41,455 bases of DNA from NCBI GenBank assembly GCA_013297655.1, contig JAAFHV010000053.1, positions 1 to 41,455 of the forward strand, written 5' to 3'. Each line of letters begins with the position of its first letter. Position 1 is the first letter of the stretch. The notes under the pieces were generated by a model that searched no databases, was not told the origin of the DNA, and saw only the letters and a program-made list of their open reading frames with translations. The position numbers and the translations under genes are program-made. This DNA is from Myxococcales bacterium. Lineage in GTDB: Bacteria > Myxococcota_A > Polyangia > Polyangiales > Polyangiaceae. Positions 6,664 through 14,839 of the stretch are shown in pieces.

Positions 6664-7988
6664 ACGTCGTATCTCGAAGGTCGCTCCTCCGTGGTCTGCT
6701 CGGCGCCGCGATGCTCTCGCCGTTCGCGGGCCTCTTGCGCACCGCCGCCGCCGACGGCGCGGGCGGCCCGGCCAAGCGCATCTTGTTCTTCTATTTCCCG
6801 GACGGCGTGCCGGATCCGGGCGGAGCGGCGGGCAAGTGGTTCCCGCAGGGGAGCGACACCAACGTGACGCTCTCCGAGAACCTCGCGCCCCTCGCGCGCT
6901 TCGCGAAGGACACGCTCTTCCTCCGCGGGCTCAGCATGGGCGCGACCGACGCGGGCAGCCACCCCGGCGGCGCGAAGAAGCTCCTCACGGCCGTCGACGG
7001 CGGTGGGGGCGAGTCGATCGATCGCTGGCTCGCGCGCAACGTGGGGAGCGCGTCTCCTGTGTCCCACCTCTACCTCGGCGCGATGGCGGCGCAGAACAAC
7101 GCGAGCGGCGACAAGTTCATCTCGTACCCCAGCGCGGGCACCACCGTCGCGCCAGAGGACGACCCTCGCGCCGCCTTCGCGCGCCTCTTCGGGAGCGCCA
7201 CCCCGACACCGGGAGCGAGCAGCGGCCCGGACCCCGACGACACGAGCGTGCTCGACACCGCCTTCGCCGATCTCGAGAGCATGCGCCGCCGCGCCGGAGA
7301 CGTCGAGAAGGCCAAGCTCGATCTGCACCTCGAGGCCCTCCGCGACGTCGAGAAGCGCGTGAAGGGCCTCGGCGCCGTGCCCACCGCGTCGTGCCAGAAC
7401 CCACGCATCGACACGGCCGGGATCACCAGTCAGACCCTCAACGAGGCGGCCACGTTTCCACAGATCCTGCGCGCCCAGAGCGACCTCATGGTCCAGGCGA
7501 TGGCGTGCGGGCTCACCCGCGTCGGTGTGCTCCAGTGCTCGCAGCACACGAGCGAGCTCATCATGAGTCGCTTTGCGGGCACTCCGCTTTATCGGCCATC
7601 GTTCGACATGCGGAGCCACCAGGCTTCGCATTACGGCGATCCGGGCGATTCGAAATTCGCCGACTACACCGCGCAGCGAACGTGGTTCGTCGCTCAAGCC
7701 GCCTACGTGCTCGAGCAGCTCGCGGCGCGGCCGGAGGGATCCGGCACGATGCTCGACCATAGCCTCGTCGTGATCTGTTCGGAGGTCTCCGACGGCAACA
7801 CCCACTCCCACGACAACATGCCTTTCGTCGTCTGCGGGAAGGGGGGAGGCGCCGTACGGACGGGCCGTATCCTCGACGCCGGTGGACGTCGTCACGGAGA
7901 GCTCTGGGTATCTCTCGCGCGCGCGATGGGTGCGAACCTCGGGAGCTTCGGCTCCGGCGGCGGGCCGCTCCCCGGCGTTCTCGTCTGA
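6660..7988 (+). CDS. DUF1552 protein with Tat signal
   Basis: 442 aa. The N-terminus MNVVSRRSLLRGLLGAAM is a twin-arginine signal, so export in a folded state is likely. The body matches the DUF1552 family: RILFFYFPDGVPDPGG near the start, an ARFAKDTLFLRGLSMG region, SHPGGAKKLLTA, then DLMVQAMACGLTRVGVLQCS and a late HSHDNMPFVVCGKGGG segment. Late histidine- and aspartate-rich motifs suggest an alkaline-phosphatase/sulfatase-like fold, but no catalytic role is established. It is encoded directly after the DUF1592 partner, through three coupled mini-ORFs. The start at 6660 follows GGGAGGA at 6649-6655; an in-frame ATG at 6627 inside the repeat is less likely. Confidence 0.87.
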   Translation: MNVVSRRSLLRGLLGAAMLSPFAGLLRTAAADGAGGPAKRILFFYFPDGVPDPGGAAGKWFPQGSDTNVTLSENLAPLARFAKDTLFLRGLSMGATDAGSHPGGAKKLLTAVDGGGGESIDRWLARNVGSASPVSHLYLGAMAAQNNASGDKFISYPSAGTTVAPEDDPRAAFARLFGSATPTPGASSGPDPDDTSVLDTAFADLESMRRRAGDVEKAKLDLHLEALRDVEKRVKGLGAVPTASCQNPRIDTAGITSQTLNEAATFPQILRAQSDLMVQAMACGLTRVGVLQCSQHTSELIMSRFAGTPLYRPSFDMRSHQASHYGDPGDSKFADYTAQRTWFVAQAAYVLEQLAARPEGSGTMLDHSLVVICSEVSDGNTHSHDNMPFVVCGKGGGAVRTGRILDAGGRRHGELWVSLARAMGANLGSFGSGGGPLPGVLV

Positions 7989-8109
7989 GCGCTCGCGCTG
8001 TCGACACATCCGCTCCGTGACGCTGCCGCGCCGTCGAGCGAGGTGGACGACGGGGGCGTCGCTCGCGCGGACCGCCTCCGTTCCGCCCGGCCCCCTGCGC
8101 CAAGATATG

Positions 8110-8123
8110 GTTGCCTAGGAAAC
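8110..8123. promoter_or_regulatory. Candidate MarR operator
   Basis: A near-perfect palindrome, GTTGCCTAGGAAAC (only one symmetric pair mismatched, centred on CCTAGG), lies about 70 bp upstream of the DUF1398-marR pair. Dyads of this size are typical of MarR-family operators, so autoregulation is likely. No clear -35/-10 could be assigned. Confidence 0.5.
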
Positions 8124-8190
8124 TAGTTGGCGCTACGTATCGTCGTCGACACCTGGTCGCGGCGAGCGACCGCCTACGAACGAGCCGAAG

Positions 8191-8592
8191 ATGAACGACA
8201 GTGTGATCGCGATCGCGCAAGGCACCTTGAACGCGGCGTACGACGGAACGCACGACTTTCCTGCCATCGTCCGCACCCTCGCCGAGGCCGGTTTCGAGGG
8301 GTACGCCGTCGACTACCGACGATCGACGGCGACGTACTTCCTCCCGAGCGGGGAGAGCGTGGAGTTGCCGGTCCCGAAGACCGACGGGGTGGTCGCGGCC
8401 GCGTTCGCTCCGAGTGACGTCGAAAAAGCCGTCCGCGAGGCACAGACAAAAGCGCCGGGGTACACCTACGCCGGGTTCTGCGCGAAAGTGAAAGCCGCGG
8501 GATGCGCCGGTTACATGGTCTCCTTCCTGGGGAGGCGCGTCGTTTATTTCGGCCGGACCGCAGAGGTCCATGTCGAGCACTTCCCGTCGTAA
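8191..8592 (+). CDS. DUF1398 family protein
   Basis: 133 aa, soluble, no signal peptide. The pattern of an N-terminal AAYDGTHDFPAIVRTLAEAGFEGYAVDYRRSTATYF, a middle VEKAVREAQ helix, and C-terminal YAGFCAKVKAAGCAGYMVSF and RRVVYFGRTAEVHVEHFP fits the small DUF1398 family of unknown function, at its usual length. It overlaps the downstream marR gene by 23 bp and shares its upstream palindrome, so the two are one operon and DUF1398 is probably a target of that regulator. ATG 8191 was chosen because the matching domain begins right after it. Confidence 0.75.
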   Translation: MNDSVIAIAQGTLNAAYDGTHDFPAIVRTLAEAGFEGYAVDYRRSTATYFLPSGESVELPVPKTDGVVAAAFAPSDVEKAVREAQTKAPGYTYAGFCAKVKAAGCAGYMVSFLGRRVVYFGRTAEVHVEHFPS

Positions 8593-9094
8593 CGCCGCGC
8601 CCAAGCGCGAGTCCGCCGTCGTCGAACCGAAGGCGTCCCGCGAAGGGGGCGTGAGCGCGCTCGAGTCGCACATCGGCTACTGGCTGCGCGTCGTCTCGAA
8701 CCACGTGTCGCACGCCTTCCGGATGAAGGTGGAGCGGCTCGGGGTCACGGTCGCGGAGTGGGTCGTGATGCGAGCGCTGTTCGACGAGGGCGGCATGAAG
8801 CCGAGCGAGCTCGCCGAAAAAATCGGGCTGACGCGTGGCGCGGTGTCGAAGCTCGTCGATCGCCTGGCGACGAAGAGGCTGATCGTCGTCCGCGCCGACC
8901 CGCGTGATGGTCGCGCGCAAGTCGTCGCTCTCAGTGCATCCGGTCGTCGCCTGGTCCCCGAGCTCGCGGCCCTTGCAGACGAGAACGACGCCGAGGCGTT
9001 CGGTCACCTCGCCGCGGAGGACCGAGCGAGCCTCGTCCGTGCGCTCCGGGCCGTCGTCGACCGCCTCGGGCTCACCGAGCCCCCAATCGACTGA
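8570..9094 (+). CDS. MarR family transcriptional regulator
   Basis: 174 aa. After about 30 disordered residues, a helical dimer region (ALESHIGYWLRVVSNHVSHAF) leads to the winged helix-turn-helix: GVTVAEWVVMRALFD, MKPSELAEKIGLTRGAVSKLVDRLATKRLI as the recognition region, and the wing RADPRDGRAQVVALSASGR with the conserved D-x-R-D. A C-terminal dimerisation helix follows. MarR dimers bind palindromic operators and are usually released by a small ligand. The likely operator is the palindrome at 8110-8123. The start lies inside the DUF1398 gene; a later GTG near residue 28 (GVSALESHI) is possible but gives no better context. Confidence 0.9.
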   Translation: MSSTSRRNAAPKRESAVVEPKASREGGVSALESHIGYWLRVVSNHVSHAFRMKVERLGVTVAEWVVMRALFDEGGMKPSELAEKIGLTRGAVSKLVDRLATKRLIVVRADPRDGRAQVVALSASGRRLVPELAALADENDAEAFGHLAAEDRASLVRALRAVVDRLGLTEPPID

Positions 9095-9234
9095 GCCAGC
9101 CGCGCGCGGATATCCAACACTCGGGACCGGCGATTCCCACACCCTCGAGCGCGATGCCGGGCTGGCAAGTCGTTAGGCCCCGCATACTTACGAGATGGGC
9201 GGCAACGAAACTTGCCCACTTGGTGTGTTTCGGG

Positions 9235-9262
9235 TTGACGCGGTAGGATACCCAGCTACATA
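9235..9262 (+). promoter_or_regulatory. Candidate sigma70-type promoter of the Kazal gene
   Basis: TTGACG at 9235-9240 and TACATA at 9257-9262 are separated by 16 bp. This predicts transcription from about 9269 and a leader of about 35 nt holding GGGAGGA before ATG 9303. Confidence 0.4.
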
Positions 9263-9302
9263 AGCCCGCATCCAACTCAAGTCTCTCGGGAGGAGCTTCA
9301 CG

Positions 9303-10550
9303 ATGCGTAACGGATTCTTCGGTCTTGCCACGGTTGCCACTGTTTTCGCGGTCTCGTCTCTCACGGCGTGTGCGGTCGACTCGACCGGCACCGAAGACGG
9401 AATCGAAGAGGAAGTCGCTGGCGAAGCGGAAGACGCGCTCGCGGCGAGCGGCAACACCGGCTACTTCATCGTGACCCGCCGGGACAACCGCCGATGCGTG
9501 TCGCCCCTCTGTGGCGGCGTCTTCGTGAAGCGCGTGAACCAGGCGAAGACCCGCTGCGCTGACGGCACCATGCAGGACGAGTGCTACGTCGCCAGCTACG
9601 ACTTCCGCGGCACCAGCCTGGACGCCAACGAGGCGATCGACTTCGAGAACACGTTCGAGAGCAGCCACGGGCTCGTCCGCGCGACGATGGTGTCGACCCG
9701 CTTCAACGGGCAGAAGCTCGGCAAGCTCCGCGTGAGCGAGGCCTGGAAGGGCGCCGGCGAGGTCACCGCCTCCGGCAACTTCTACCGCGTCGCGGACAAC
9801 GGAATCCGCTGCATCACCGCTCCCTGCCCGAGCCAGAGCGCCTACACGCTCAACACCAACCAGCAGCACCAGATCATCCGCCTCGACATCGACGGCGTCC
9901 CCGCCGATCGCAACGAGGTCGCTGCCGCGCAGCAGGCTCTCGGTACGTCGCAGGGCGTGCTCGTCTCGGGCGGCCTCGCGCTCCCGAAGTGCATGGCCGG
10001 CGCGCGCGACTGCGGTCCGTGGGTCACGGCAGAAGAGTTCTACCTCCGCGCGGTCCACCAGACCGGCCCCAAGGTCTGCGGCGGCCTCATGGGCGCCCAG
10101 TGCGCGGCGGGCCAGTACTGCAGCTACGCCATCGACGCGATGTGCGGCGCGGCCGACCAGACCGGCGTCTGCAAGACCGTCCCGACGGTCTGCACCAAGG
10201 AATACCGCCCCGTCTGCGGCTGCGACGACAAGACCTACGGCAACGCCTGCATGGCCGCCGCCGCGGGTACCTCGGTCGTGAAGGACGGCGCCTGCGTCAC
10301 TGGCCCCACGCCCGGCACCTGCGGAACCCGCGGTGGCGTGCAGTGCGCGGCCGACGAGTTCTGCTCGTTCCCGGCCACCTCGCTCTGCGGCGCGAACGAC
10401 CGTGGCGGCTCCTGCGCCAAGCGCCCCCAGGCGTGCACGATGGTCTACCAGCCCGTCTGCGGCTGCGACGGCCGCACCCACGGCAACGCCTGCTCGGCCG
10501 CCAGCGCCGGCGTCTCGGTCGCCAGCAACGGCGAGTGCGCTCCCCGCTGA
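9303..10550 (+). CDS. Lipoprotein with DUF6748-like region and two Kazal-type inhibitor domains
   Basis: 415 aa with a lipoprotein signal ending LTAC (Cys about residue 22). Residues about 50-245 form a single region with NTGYFIVTRRDNRRCVSPLCGGVF and VADNGIRCITAPCPSQS, like the DUF6748 region found in myxobacterial secreted proteins. The C-terminal part is a duplicated module: a Cys-rich lead (CGGLMGAQCAAGQYCSY and CGTRGGVQCAADEFCSF) followed each time by a Kazal-like core (YRPVCGCDDKTYGNAC and YQPVCGCDGRTHGNAC). Kazal domains inhibit serine proteases with a disulfide-fixed loop. A surface role against the cell's own or competitors' proteases is inferred. GGGAGGA precedes ATG 9303, and a hairpin terminator follows at 10592. 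Confidence 0.87.
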   Translation: MRNGFFGLATVATVFAVSSLTACAVDSTGTEDGIEEEVAGEAEDALAASGNTGYFIVTRRDNRRCVSPLCGGVFVKRVNQAKTRCADGTMQDECYVASYDFRGTSLDANEAIDFENTFESSHGLVRATMVSTRFNGQKLGKLRVSEAWKGAGEVTASGNFYRVADNGIRCITAPCPSQSAYTLNTNQQHQIIRLDIDGVPADRNEVAAAQQALGTSQGVLVSGGLALPKCMAGARDCGPWVTAEEFYLRAVHQTGPKVCGGLMGAQCAAGQYCSYAIDAMCGAADQTGVCKTVPTVCTKEYRPVCGCDDKTYGNACMAAAAGTSVVKDGACVTGPTPGTCGTRGGVQCAADEFCSFPATSLCGANDRGGSCAKRPQACTMVYQPVCGCDGRTHGNACSAASAGVSVASNGECAPR

Positions 10551-10591
10551 AGCCCGCTGAGCTCACGCCCCGCGCGTGAGGCGTGAGACCC

Positions 10592-10621
10592 GAGCCCCGC
10601 ATCCGCAAGGACGTGGGGCTC
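10592..10621 (+). terminator. Hairpin after the Kazal gene
   Basis: GAGCCCC at 10592-10598 pairs with GGGGCTC at 10615-10621, followed by a modest T-rich GTCCGTTTCT. It is a plausible intrinsic terminator about 40 bp after the stop. Confidence 0.5.
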
Positions 10622-10642
10622 GTCCGTTTCTGCCGCCGGATA

Positions 10643-10983
10643 CCAAGTGATTTCAACGGCTTGGCGCCAACGTCGGTCGGGCGTCGCAATTGATTTCAAT
10701 GGGTTGGCGTCAACGTCGGTCGGACAACCCATCGCGTCGCAAGTGATTTCAATGGGTTGGCGTCAACGTCGGTCGGACAATGGGTTGGCGTCAACGTCGG
10801 TCGGACAACCCATCGCGTCGCAAGTGATTTCAATGGGTTGGCGTCAACGTCGGTCGGACAATCCGCCGTTGGACAACCCATCGCGTCGCAAGTGATTTCA
10901 ATGGGTTGGCGTCAACGTCGGTCGGACAACCCATCGCGTCGCAAGTGATTTCGATGGGTTGGCGTCAACGTCGGTCGGACAAT
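10643..10983. repeat. 53-bp tandem repeat array (about seven units)
   Basis: The unit runs from AAGTGATTTCAATGGGTTGG through CGTCAACGTCGGTCGGACAA to CCCATCGCGTCGC. Units start near 10643, 10688, 10740, 10780 (5'-truncated), 10822, 10890 and 10943. The first is diverged, one has a 15-bp insertion, and the rest are nearly identical. Most contain the inverted repeat ATGGGTTG ... CAACCCAT. Units abut with no unique spacers. The array fills most of the gap 10551-11044 between the Kazal gene and the convergent LuxR-type gene, where I see no gene. Confidence 0.9.
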
Positions 10984-11044
10984 CCCCGCCGGGCCGCGGC
11001 CTCTTCCCGGCGCTTGGCTCTCAATCGCCGGCCGACGCGTCGCC

Positions 11045-12295
11045 TCACTCGGGTTTCGTGGAGCGGCGGCGCTGCGCGTAGGCGACCAGCTCTGCGCGTG
11101 AGCTCAACCCGAGCTTCCGAAACACGGAGCTTAGCTGGTTCGTCACCGTGCGCGCGCTGCCCCCGCGCTCGGCCGCGATGCGCGCGTTCGAGTCGCCACG
11201 AACGGCGCGCTCGGCCACGGCGCGCTCCGCCGGGGTCAGCGTCTCCAGGTCGGAGAACGACGCGGCCGCCGCGTCCTTCGAGAACACGATGACGGACGCG
11301 GTGCCTACCTTCACGCGTGTCGCGCGGGTGGCGTCCTCGAGCCGCTCTACCAGCTCTGCTCGTGTGCGCACGCCGAGCTTCGTGAAGATGCGCGCGAGCA
11401 GCCCGCTCACCGTGCCGACCGAGAGCCCGAGCTCGTACGCGATGAGCTTCTGTGCGTGACCACGTCGTGCCCACGCCGCGATCGCCGCTTCGGTCCGCGT
11501 GAGCCCGCGCGGATCACGCACATGAGGCGGGTTCTCGTATGCGACGACGTATTTTCGCCCGTCCGTGTCGAAGCGATCGACGAGCGTGTAGGTGCCATCG
11601 ACGAGCGCGCTCCACGCCGCGAGCACCTCGTCCGCGCTGCCACGAGACGCCTTCACCCGCGCGAGCCGAAGGAGCCGCTCGCGTAGCGCCGCGACGCCCC
11701 CCTCGTGCCCGCGCTCCACGTGCGCGACCTTGCCGTTCGATTCGAATCGCACGTCTGGCTCGGGAGAGCGCGCAGCGTCGTGCCAGCGCCGCGCGCTGGT
11801 AAGGTGCGCCGCCAGCATGGTGAGGCGCCTACGCTCCATCGGCGCGAGGCGACGCGGCTCCGGGATCGTGAGCGACACGAGAACGCCACGATCGTCTGCG
11901 TCGAGCGCGTTTACGTGGATCGCGTCGAGCACCCCGAGCGACGAAGCCTCGCTCGCGCCGAACGTGCTCAGCGTTTGGCCCGTGACGGCGCTGAACGTGC
12001 CCGCCGGTCCGAGGCGTGGGAGCACCGTCGCGCGCGCGGCCGGGCTCGCGGCGACGAAGCTCCGATGGATGTGGGCACCCATCTCGGGCGGCGCCCCGTG
12101 CACGATCGGCAGGGATATTTCCCATGTGTCGGCGGGTCCCGAGATGTCGTACGAGTACGCGAATCCGCCGAGCACGCCGGGCACACACGCGTGGATCGAG
12201 GTGAGCACGTGGCCGAGCCACGCCGATGGCGTGCGGTCGTGGACCTCGTAGATCGCCTGCACCGCGTCGATGACCGTCGCGCGTCGCTTTCCCAT
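11045..12295 (-). CDS. LuxR-type regulator with two C-terminal helix-turn-helix domains
   Basis: 416 aa. The first 230 or so residues have no domain I can name with certainty and may be a sensing region. At about 268-322 lies one LuxR-type HTH (GLTRTEAAIAAWARRGHAQKLIAYELGLSVGTVSGLLARIFTKLGV). A second follows at about 352-405 (LTPAERAVAERAVRGDSNARIAAERGGSARTVTNQLSSVFRKLGLSSRAELV). LuxR-type HTHs bind DNA as dimers; two per chain could allow one polypeptide to span a site. No receiver domain is evident. ATG 12295 has GGAGG just upstream. It diverges from the small lipoprotein at 12397 and converges on the 53-bp repeat array. Confidence 0.82.
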   Translation of the reverse strand: MGKRRATVIDAVQAIYEVHDRTPSAWLGHVLTSIHACVPGVLGGFAYSYDISGPADTWEISLPIVHGAPPEMGAHIHRSFVAASPAARATVLPRLGPAGTFSAVTGQTLSTFGASEASSLGVLDAIHVNALDADDRGVLVSLTIPEPRRLAPMERRRLTMLAAHLTSARRWHDAARSPEPDVRFESNGKVAHVERGHEGGVAALRERLLRLARVKASRGSADEVLAAWSALVDGTYTLVDRFDTDGRKYVVAYENPPHVRDPRGLTRTEAAIAAWARRGHAQKLIAYELGLSVGTVSGLLARIFTKLGVRTRAELVERLEDATRATRVKVGTASVIVFSKDAAAASFSDLETLTPAERAVAERAVRGDSNARIAAERGGSARTVTNQLSSVFRKLGLSSRAELVAYAQRRRSTKPE

Positions 12296-12396
12296 GCGCC
12301 TCCGCTCCCGCCTCGATTTTCAGTCGTATCACGAGGCCCGCGACGAGACATCGCTGGCAGTCGCGGCGGAGCGACCAACCATGCGACGCTCACGGG

Positions 12397-12747
12397 ATGC
12401 GACACATGGTGCTGGTCGTGCTGATGTCGTGCGCGACCGCCGCGTGCGGAGATTCGCGTCCAGCAGGTGCTCCCGCGCCAGTGGGCCCCTCCGCGTCTCC
12501 CTCCTCTACGATTCCCCCTGGGGTCGAAGGGTTGCCGGACACCGCTCCGAGCGCGGCTCCTGCGCCTACCTCGTCGTCGTCCTCGAACGCGGGGGTCGGC
12601 GGCGGCGTGGAAGGCGACGTGTGCGACGGTGCCCATCCTTGCGCCGCGGGCCTCTCGTGCGTGTACCCATGCGGAATTCAAGGGTGCAAACACAAGTGCA
12701 CCTCGTCCCCGCCGCAATCGCCGTACCCGAGCGCACCCCGCCGCTGA
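12397..12747 (+). CDS. Small Cys-containing lipoprotein
   Basis: 116 aa. The signal MRHMVLVVLMSCATAAC ends in a lipobox (TAAC). A Pro/Ser/Ala-rich linker follows (about 20-70), then a short Cys-rich module, GDVCDGAHPCAAGLSCVYPCGIQGCKHKC, with six cysteines probably in disulfides, and a Ser/Pro tail. This lipid anchor, flexible linker and small disulfide knob is common in myxobacterial surface lipoproteins. No function is recognised. It is divergent from the LuxR-type regulator across a 101-bp gap that could hold shared control sites. Confidence 0.7.
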   Translation: MRHMVLVVLMSCATAACGDSRPAGAPAPVGPSASPSSTIPPGVEGLPDTAPSAAPAPTSSSSSNAGVGGGVEGDVCDGAHPCAAGLSCVYPCGIQGCKHKCTSSPPQSPYPSAPRR

Positions 12748-12757
12748 GCCATATGCC

Positions 12758-12778
12758 GCCGTTCGAGCGACGAACGGC
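12758..12778. terminator. Hairpin after the small lipoprotein gene
   Basis: GCCGTTCG at 12758-12765 and CGAACGGC at 12771-12778 form an 8-bp stem with a 5-nt loop, 10 bp after the stop. There is no T-tract, so efficient termination is uncertain. Confidence 0.4.
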
Positions 12779-12897
12779 GCGAGCGTGAACGGAGCTTGGC
12801 CTCCGCGCGCAACGAACGGCGTGAGCTGGTCGATGAGGCTCCTCGAGGGTCGTGTCGACGCGGTGGTCGTGTCGCGGAGCCCTCGCGAGAGAACACC

Positions 12898-13431
12898 ATG
12901 CCCTCCCGGCGTATTTCCAAGGTCTTCGTCCCTCTGTTTCTCTTCATCGGGCTCGGCCTCGTCACGGTCGGTCTCCTCGTCGCCGCGCTCCAAATCGCGA
13001 CGTTTACGGGCCGATTTAGGCTCTCGAGCGCGTTGATCGCGCCGTTCCTCTTCATGCTCGGCGTGGGCCTCGTCGTCGGCTGCTTTCGCGAAGGGTGCAG
13101 TCACTGTCGCGCCGCGCTCGCGCACTCCCACTGCACCCTCGCGCTCGATCTCGCTCCGCACGCGGACCAGGCCGTGCAGCGGGCTGCGAGTGGCGACTTT
13201 CGGCCCCTCTTTGCTCTCATGAGCGCGCCCGTCGCTCGCCACGACGCGCTCGCATCGGTCGCGGCTTCGTATTGCCCCGCGTGTCGCTCCGTCGCCAGGC
13301 TCGTCTCGTCGCAGCAGCGCCCGAACCCCGACGGTACGACGGTCTACCTCGAAACGACGACGGTCTACGTCGCAAGCGCGGAGGTCGGCTCGATCGTCGC
13401 CGCGATGGACGCGCGGTCGACGACGAGGTGA
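12898..13431 (+). CDS. Two-TM membrane protein with two CxxC motifs
   Basis: 177 aa, not recognised. Two hydrophobic segments lie at about residues 9-30 (VFVPLFLFIGLGLVTVGLLV) and 45-62 (IAPFLFMLGVGLVVGC), followed by a soluble tail. The tail begins with CSHCRAAL and later holds CPACRSVARLV, which together could bind one zinc or form a redox pair. The tail then ends in a Thr/Val-rich strand region. ATG 12898 was chosen because hydrophobic segment 1 follows directly; an in-frame start at 12796 would add 34 polar residues. It converges on the LysM-DUF882 gene. Confidence 0.6.
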   Translation: MPSRRISKVFVPLFLFIGLGLVTVGLLVAALQIATFTGRFRLSSALIAPFLFMLGVGLVVGCFREGCSHCRAALAHSHCTLALDLAPHADQAVQRAASGDFRPLFALMSAPVARHDALASVAASYCPACRSVARLVSSQQRPNPDGTTVYLETTTVYVASAEVGSIVAAMDARSTTR

Positions 13432-13440
13432 CGCCTCGGG

Positions 13441-13456
13441 GCTCTCTCGAGAGAGC
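13441..13456. terminator. Perfect 16-bp palindrome between convergent genes
   Basis: GCTCTCTCGAGAGAGC lies in the 30-bp gap between the convergent stops at 13431 and 13462. It could act as a bidirectional transcription stop, although it has no loop or T-tract. Confidence 0.45.
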
Positions 13457-13461
13457 GAAGG

Positions 13462-14628
13462 CTAAGGCCGGCTCGGCGCGCCGGGGCTGGGGGCGGGGAC
13501 CTCGACCTTCGGGGCCTCGAGCTTGGGCGCGTCGACCTTGGGCGCCGCCGGTGTCTCGCTGGGCTTCGTGTCGCGGTCTTGGGGAGCGGTGCTCGCGCTT
13601 GGCGCGGCCGGCGCGGCCGGGCCGTCGCTCGGGGCGGTGGGCTGCTGGCTGTTCAAGCCGGGGTGCTCGGCGTGCACGTCGCTCGTGCCTTCGTCCGCGT
13701 CGACGTTCGGCGCGTGGTAGCGCGGAGCCTCGCCGGGCTTCGAGTAGTCGATCCAAAACGCGGGAGCCTGGCGCACGTCGAGGTGCACGAACACGCTGTT
13801 CGGGTAGTAGCCCACGCCTACGTCGTGGAGGGTGCGGCAGTAGTCGCGGAGCACGGTGTTGGGCACACCCTGAACGCGGAAGTCCATCGCGCGGCCGTGG
13901 TTGTGGTTCGAGTGCGGCGTGTACTGCTTAGGGCTGAAAGGCCTGAAACCACTGATGATTTCGATCTTCTTGCCGCCGAAGTGGTTCGACACGATGCCGA
14001 GGAGCGCGACGAGGCGGGCGTCCGGGGTGTGCGTTTGGCCCGAGCCGGAGTGCATGAGCTTCTTGAACTGATCGAGCGCCGCGTTGGGCACCTTGCCGTG
14101 CGCGCTCACGTTCACGGTGGCCTCTTCGCTCGTGCCGAAACGCACGAGGTGAACCACGTTCGGGTGCTTCGGCTTGCCGGTGTACGCGTCTTTTCCGTGG
14201 GCGGATGCGGCCGCGGGGGCAGGCGTGGTTGTCGCGCCCGCGCTCGCGTGCGCATGGCCTTGCGGGGCGGGGGCGGCCTTCTCACCGGGCTTCGCGGCCT
14301 TCGCTTGGCCCTCGCTCTTGGGCGCGGCTTTTTCGCCGGGCTTCGGCGCGGGCTTGTCGCTCGCTTTCGGCGCGACGCCGGGGATGGTGAGCGTCTCGCC
14401 GATGCGGCGCTTGGGGTTCGCCTTCGGGTTCGCGTCGGTGATGGCCTTCGCGGTGACGTGGTAGCGGCCAGCGATGGTCGCGATGGTGTGGCCCTTGGCG
14501 ACCACGTGGGTCACGTCGGCGGAGGCGGAGAGGGGAAACACGGCAAGCGCGACGGCGAGGCTCGCCCCGACGATGGCCGCTCGTTTCGTGCCCAGACCGC
14601 GCGTCCGCGGATACCGAATGTGCCCCAT
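13462..14628 (-). CDS. LysM plus DUF882 (peptidase M15-like) exported protein
   Basis: About 388 aa. A signal peptide (AAIVGASLAVALAVFPLSASA) precedes a LysM peptidoglycan-binding motif (THVVAKGHTIATIAGRYHVTAKAITDANP). Next comes a Lys/Pro/Ala linker (about 95-150), then a DUF882/M15-like domain with SGFRPFSPKQYTPHSNHNHG, RAMDFRV and NSVFVHLDVR. These match the zinc ligands of D-Ala-D-Ala carboxypeptidase-type folds (HxxGxAxD and HxD). The tail after about 300 is Pro/Ala-rich. A role in cell-wall cutting or anchoring is likely. I chose ATG 14628 because GGAAG precedes it; the ATG at 14649 lacks a ribosome-binding site. It is divergent from pilM. Confidence 0.85.
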   Translation of the reverse strand: MGHIRYPRTRGLGTKRAAIVGASLAVALAVFPLSASADVTHVVAKGHTIATIAGRYHVTAKAITDANPKANPKRRIGETLTIPGVAPKASDKPAPKPGEKAAPKSEGQAKAAKPGEKAAPAPQGHAHASAGATTTPAPAAASAHGKDAYTGKPKHPNVVHLVRFGTSEEATVNVSAHGKVPNAALDQFKKLMHSGSGQTHTPDARLVALLGIVSNHFGGKKIEIISGFRPFSPKQYTPHSNHNHGRAMDFRVQGVPNTVLRDYCRTLHDVGVGYYPNSVFVHLDVRQAPAFWIDYSKPGEAPRYHAPNVDADEGTSDVHAEHPGLNSQQPTAPSDGPAAPAAPSASTAPQDRDTKPSETPAAPKVDAPKLEAPKVEVPAPSPGAPSRP

Positions 14629-14722
14629 AGGCCGGCTTCCATAGCGCATTCAGGAGGGAAGGCTACCCCCGGCGGCCGCCTCGCTCGGAATCTCCTCTGC
14701 CCACCTTCGTTCACCCGCTTTT

Positions 14723-14751
14723 TTGACGCCACGGTGCACGGGTGAAACAAT
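14723..14751 (+). promoter_or_regulatory. Candidate promoter of the pilMNOP operon
   Basis: TTGACG at 14723-14728 and AACAAT at 14746-14751 have a 17-bp spacer. Transcription would begin near 14758, about 80 nt before the pilM start. Confidence 0.45.
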
Positions 14752-14839
14752 TCTGGGGTCCCTCCTCGTCCCCCTGGCGAGTCGGACGACGGGCTCTGTC
14801 CGAGAGCCACTTTTCCCGAGATCGAAGAGGAAGCGAAAC

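Noticed and set aside
6327-8009. Long minus-strand frame opposite the DUF1552 gene
   Set aside because: Same shadow effect; its start region only mirrors the mini-ORF repeats.
10752-10960. 15-codon frames (MGWRQRRSDNP...) as real small genes
   Set aside because: No ribosome-binding site and identical frames arise from the repeat itself; unlike the 6.5-kb mini-ORFs they are not linked to any gene start.
10643-10983. Possible CRISPR array
   Set aside because: Units are contiguous 53-bp tandem copies without unique spacers, and no cas gene is nearby.
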